A DNA stretch of 50,985 nt from a virus. The position numbers were made by a program, and so were the translations under genes. Shown one piece after another: positions 48,340 to 50,985 of the stretch; the stretch's first letter is position 1, and the number at the start of each line of letters is the position of its first letter. Below the pieces are notes generated by a model. That model did no database searches and was not told where the DNA came from. It was given only the letters and a program-made list of their open reading frames with translations. The stretch covers positions 1-50,985 of IMG/VR virus record IMGVR_UViG_3300018481_000028; one strand, given 5' to 3'.

Positions 48340-49059
48340 CTAACCCTCGACCTGAATCGTGCCACTATCAATCAGGGCACCAGAAAGATCGCGCACCTCG
48401 ACATAGCTTTCTCCCGAGAAACCCTCTGGATATGTAAGAACAGCCTTGCCGTCATTCGGCATCACAGCCGTGTTTGACCAGTCACCATCCTGGCCCTGAG
48501 CAAACACCTGAACTGCAGCGACAGTACCGTGCATCGGAGTAGCAACTGGCGGCCCCTCGAAGGGAGGTAGATTTCCGGTCAGGAAATCCACGATCTCTTC
48601 CCACTTCTCTGGCGGAATCCCCTCGATCAAACTCGGAGGAGGCTCTGGGAGCTCGTGATCCGGGTGCGGCTGTGGCTGTGGCAGCGAATTGTCGATATAC
48701 GGAGGCAGATAGATCGGATGACTTGGCTTGAATCCGGCATCAACTCCGTAATCAGGATCGACCGGCTGCTCGGGCTTCGGCAGCTCATGATCCGGACGAG
48801 GCTGATCTCCTGGAAGAGTGTTATCGATCTCAGGCTGCTCACCCGGAAGCTCATGATCGGGTCTCGGCTGGTCGCCGGGAAGGGTATTGTCGATCTCAGG
48901 CTGATCCCCCGGAAGCGTGTTGTCCACATAGGGCGGCAGATAGATCGGATGTGTCGGGAATCCCGGTGGCTTCTCTTCCGGCGGTGGCTCCGTACCCACA
49001 TTACCAGTCTCCCAGGAAATCTCGACAGCCTTACGGACTCCAGCAACTTCTACGGACAT
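48340..49059 (-). CDS. Proline-rich repeat structural-like protein, 239 aa
   Basis: The N-terminal half contains tandem repeats of the type DNTLPGDQPEI and PDHELPGEQPEI, framed by two HPIYLPPYVDN-like segments (about residues 37 and 113). The C-terminal part is a strand-rich domain (about 170-239). It may be a flexible decoration or host-contact protein of the virion, or a wall-associated one. It lies next to the endolysin. Confidence 0.7.
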   Translation of the reverse strand: MSVEVAGVRKAVEISWETGNVGTEPPPEEKPPGFPTHPIYLPPYVDNTLPGDQPEIDNTLPGDQPRPDHELPGEQPEIDNTLPGDQPRPDHELPKPEQPVDPDYGVDAGFKPSHPIYLPPYIDNSLPQPQPHPDHELPEPPPSLIEGIPPEKWEEIVDFLTGNLPPFEGPPVATPMHGTVAAVQVFAQGQDGDWSNTAVMPNDGKAVLTYPEGFSGESYVEVRDLSGALIDSGTIQVEG

Positions 49060-49070
49060 GTTATTCCTTT

Positions 49071-49970
49071 CTATTCCTTTACTCGAACGAATACTCGATT
49101 GATTCCTGAACTAGAACGCGATCTTCGCATTACTTGGCCACCGTTGCTATTATTGGAAGTACTGGTGTTCCCTTCAATAGCCTGCCAACTACTCGCGTTG
49201 CCCGATTCGAAGATCCCGATATGGTCGTATTCGCCATCTCTTGACCAATCGTAAAATACGAGATCACCTGGTTTAGGTGTAGACACAATACTTAGACCAT
49301 GATTTCCAAGCCGCGCATCATTAACCATATATGGACAATAAGCGTAATAAATACCTCTGGTGAACGTCTGTGGACAAGGTGCTTCACCCATCAAATCACA
49401 CCAAGTCACAAACATAGCGCACCAAGGCTGTCCATTCATGCCATACCATTCGCCATACTTATTCTTATTATCGCCTGTTTCTGCATAACCGAGTTGCGAT
49501 TGTGCTTTCTTCAATCTTGCTTGAGCCGAATTAGATCCTTCCGGTTTCGGCTCCTTACCCTTAAAGCGATTAAATGCAGCATTAATCAATTCAACACTAC
49601 GAGCATCCATTCCATATTGACCAGCATTTGGTAGACCTTCAGGAATCTTGGCTGATCTCAATGCATTGAAAGTTTCTTGACCAATATTACCCGTAGCCTG
49701 AATTTTCATCTGTCGTTGGAAACCTTCAATCCCAGTCTCTCCCACGTTTCCACTTTTACCATGAGAAAATGAATTTGAAAAGACTTGATCGAAAGCTTGC
49801 CATTGCCAACGTCCAAGACGACTAATCGTACGCTTATATGCTTCTACATCAGAACCATCTGCTGAATTCGGATATCCAGGATTATCAGGTGGATAGAGTG
49901 GTCTTGGAAAACCCAAAACTGCTACCATTGGACCACCAGGATATGCTTTTTCATACCATTTATCACTCAT
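49071..49970 (-). CDS. Endolysin with peptidoglycan-binding and CHAP domains, 299 aa
   Basis: Residues 75-112 fit a peptidoglycan-binding domain (GIEGFQRQMKIQATGNIGQE). Residues about 150-299 form a CHAP amidase/peptidase with catalytic Cys184 in QPWCAMFVTW and His250 in EYDHIGIFE, plus GDLVFYDW. It cuts cell-wall peptide links and ends infection together with a holin. Unusually it is placed beside the terminase rather than next to the tail genes. Overlaps the preceding membrane gene by ATGA. Confidence 0.9.
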   Translation of the reverse strand: MSDKWYEKAYPGGPMVAVLGFPRPLYPPDNPGYPNSADGSDVEAYKRTISRLGRWQWQAFDQVFSNSFSHGKSGNVGETGIEGFQRQMKIQATGNIGQETFNALRSAKIPEGLPNAGQYGMDARSVELINAAFNRFKGKEPKPEGSNSAQARLKKAQSQLGYAETGDNKNKYGEWYGMNGQPWCAMFVTWCDLMGEAPCPQTFTRGIYYAYCPYMVNDARLGNHGLSIVSTPKPGDLVFYDWSRDGEYDHIGIFESGNASSWQAIEGNTSTSNNSNGGQVMRRSRSSSGINRVFVRVKE

Positions 49971-50152
49971 CTATGTCGCCCTTCTTCGCGACCTTGTTCA
50001 AGACCTTCCATCTTCGCAATCCGCTCACGAAGCTTTGAGACAGCAATGGCGAGATAAACTATTGCTAAAACTTGAAGACTATTGAGCGTAATCCAAATTT
50101 CTTCTGGAACGGAAACAAATACCAGTTTTATGTCACCAAAGCCGTGTATCAC
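49967..50152 (-). CDS. Small membrane protein, candidate holin, 61 aa
   Basis: One transmembrane helix (ITLNSLQVLAIVYLAIAVS) is followed by a charged coiled-coil tail (KLRERIAKMEGLEQGREEG). It overlaps the endolysin by ATGA, the standard place for a holin. I chose a GTG with GGAAGG upstream; the alternative ATG 42 bases upstream would add 14 residues and overlap the HNH gene more. The single-helix plus charged tail fits type III-like holins or a spanin-like anchor. Confidence 0.62.
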   Translation of the reverse strand: MIHGFGDIKLVFVSVPEEIWITLNSLQVLAIVYLAIAVSKLRERIAKMEGLEQGREEGRHR

Positions 50153-50546
50153 CTGCCTTCCTTTCAACAGGTCCCCGAGGAAGTTGACTTTCATCCCCGT
50201 AGTGAATAGCGTTATGTGTTTGCAGTGAAGTAGTGATCAGAAAATTCGGATCCAATATCCATTCTTCGCCATGTTCCAAGTCATCTACCGATAATGGATT
50301 CATATGATGTACCAGCAATCCTGAGTAGATCTCAAAACCTGGAACACCTAAATCACAACCATTGTCACGAACTATGACTTGATTTCTGACAGTTCTCCAC
50401 TCATTAGACTTGTAAAAACGTTGGTTCATCCATCGATCAAAACCAAAAGTACTCTCACCGAGATATCCTCGTAGTTCGAGATAGTGATAGCGTTCTTCAA
50501 ACGTTTCGAGTCGACGAAGCTCTGAATATGTTCTAGTCCTCGACAT
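50133..50546 (-). CDS. HNH endonuclease, 137 aa
   Basis: Contains WMNQRFYKSNEWRTVRNQVI, VRDNGCDLGVPG and LLVHHMNPLSVDDLEHGEEW, ending ITTSLQTHNAIHYG. The HH and H residues are those of HNH proteins that sit beside terminases and help cut DNA ends for packaging. Start ATG chosen at SRTRTYSELRR; overlaps the small terminase by 14 bases. Confidence 0.85.
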   Translation of the reverse strand: MSRTRTYSELRRLETFEERYHYLELRGYLGESTFGFDRWMNQRFYKSNEWRTVRNQVIVRDNGCDLGVPGFEIYSGLLVHHMNPLSVDDLEHGEEWILDPNFLITTSLQTHNAIHYGDESQLPRGPVERKAGDTRLW

Positions 50547-50880
50547 CGGATTCTGGAATCGGTAGATCACCGGCGTAAGAGCGCATTGCTGTAAGAGCTT
50601 CCATGTACAACTCTTCGACGCGCTTCTGAGACTCGAGAGCTTCGATCTTTACTCGTGTCAGTTCGTTCTCATGCTCCAAACGCTGTTGCTCGAGCCGTTC
50701 TCGTGTTGAACCTAGCTTCAAAAAATGCGTGAGCACCTGAGATGACGCTGTTCCATCTCGAATCTGTCTCTCAGCAAGATCAATTGCATCTCCAACGAGT
50801 TGATTCTCACGACCCTCAGGAGTTGTCGCGGGTTTGCGACGAGATGTTACAACTTCTAAATGTCTTTTCCTCGCAGGCAC
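50533..50880 (-). CDS. Terminase small subunit-like protein, 115 aa
   Basis: Begins PARKRHLEVVTSRRKPATTP (basic) and continues EGRENQLVGDAIDLAERQIR, GTASSQVLTHFLKLGSTRER and a coiled-coil (RLEHENELTRVKIEALESQK). The basic N terminus and helical core fit small terminases that bind phage DNA and start packaging. GTG start chosen as GAGGAGGTCGC lies directly upstream. First structural-side gene from the right end. Confidence 0.75.
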   Translation of the reverse strand: MPARKRHLEVVTSRRKPATTPEGRENQLVGDAIDLAERQIRDGTASSQVLTHFLKLGSTRERLEQQRLEHENELTRVKIEALESQKRVEELYMEALTAMRSYAGDLPIPESDVED

Positions 50881-50985
50881 GCGACCTCCTCTCACATTGT
50901 CACTAGTTTACTCTCCTTTAGCCCTAGTTTTAAACCCCCAGTAATGAAACCATTGAGGGAAAATTCCCCCGGGGTTATTTTTGGG
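50881..50985. other. Right-end leader with C/G-rich dyad
   Basis: No gene. It holds CCCCGGGG near 50966-50973 with neighbouring GGGAAAATTCCC. Similar bases occur at about 27880-27891. Neither a TATAAT box nor a CGCGTAAAAAACA box is visible, so transcription of the packaging genes may begin with a different promoter type. The region may also include a packaging start. Confidence 0.4.

Noticed and set aside
1-50985. Integrase, repressor or attachment site
   Set aside because: No recombinase signature, no convincing repressor and no core duplication were seen, so a temperate life style is not supported.

Overview
The window is almost certainly the genome, or nearly all of it, of a long-tailed siphovirus with an HK97-fold capsid. 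Every supported gene lies on the minus strand, so the map reads from right (about 50.9 kb) to left. Strong AAGGAGG-type ribosome binding sites, frequent GTG and TTG starts, a CHAP endolysin and a ReqiPepy6 gp37-like tail protein point to a Gram-positive host, perhaps actinobacterial. The host genus cannot be read from the sequence. I found no integrase, no recognisable repressor, no tRNA and no CRISPR array, so a lytic life style is the simplest reading.

Layout from right to left. At 50.9-45.2 kb are packaging and lysis genes: small terminase, HNH nuclease, a membrane protein, the CHAP endolysin, proline-rich and charged proteins, a head-tail connector and the large terminase. At 45.1-38.5 kb lie head and tail-tube genes: portal, a protease-capsid fusion, joining proteins and two paralogous tail-tube proteins flanking a probable chaperone. 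At 38.5-28.6 kb come a collar fibre, a glycine-rich tip protein, a 1960-residue tape measure, a distal tail protein and a gp37-like protein. At 28.6-22.3 kb is an unusual run of very small genes, many encoding membrane proteins, each often with its own promoter and hairpin terminator. The same region holds four promoter-terminator units that carry no gene, and one large inverted-repeat element. At 22.3-13.5 kb are conserved membrane proteins and replication genes, dominated by one polypeptide that joins an SF3-type helicase, a PrimPol-like primase and a family B DNA polymerase with exonuclease. At 13.3-8.4 kb are small genes including an RlpA-like protein and a DEAD-like helicase. At 7.4-0.25 kb are collagen-like receptor-binding fibres, two PD-(D/E)XK nucleases and a 913-residue protein with the two signature regions of single-chain double-barrel RNA polymerases (the YonO, crAss-phage and RdRP class).

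How it may work together (inference). Host RNA polymerase would use the repeated CGCGTAAAAAACA / TATAAT promoters to express the small-gene region early. The fused replisome protein, helicase, ssDNA-binding protein and nucleases would copy the DNA. The structural genes lack these promoters and could be read by the phage's own double-barrel polymerase. That polymerase starts with a tag resembling the HxGVKGMRWGVR tags on two proteins encoded beside the terminase and portal, so it may be carried in the virion.

The strongest leads are the polymerase with its tag, the helicase-primase-polymerase fusion, and the array of small transcription cassettes with its family of tiny end-paired RNAs.
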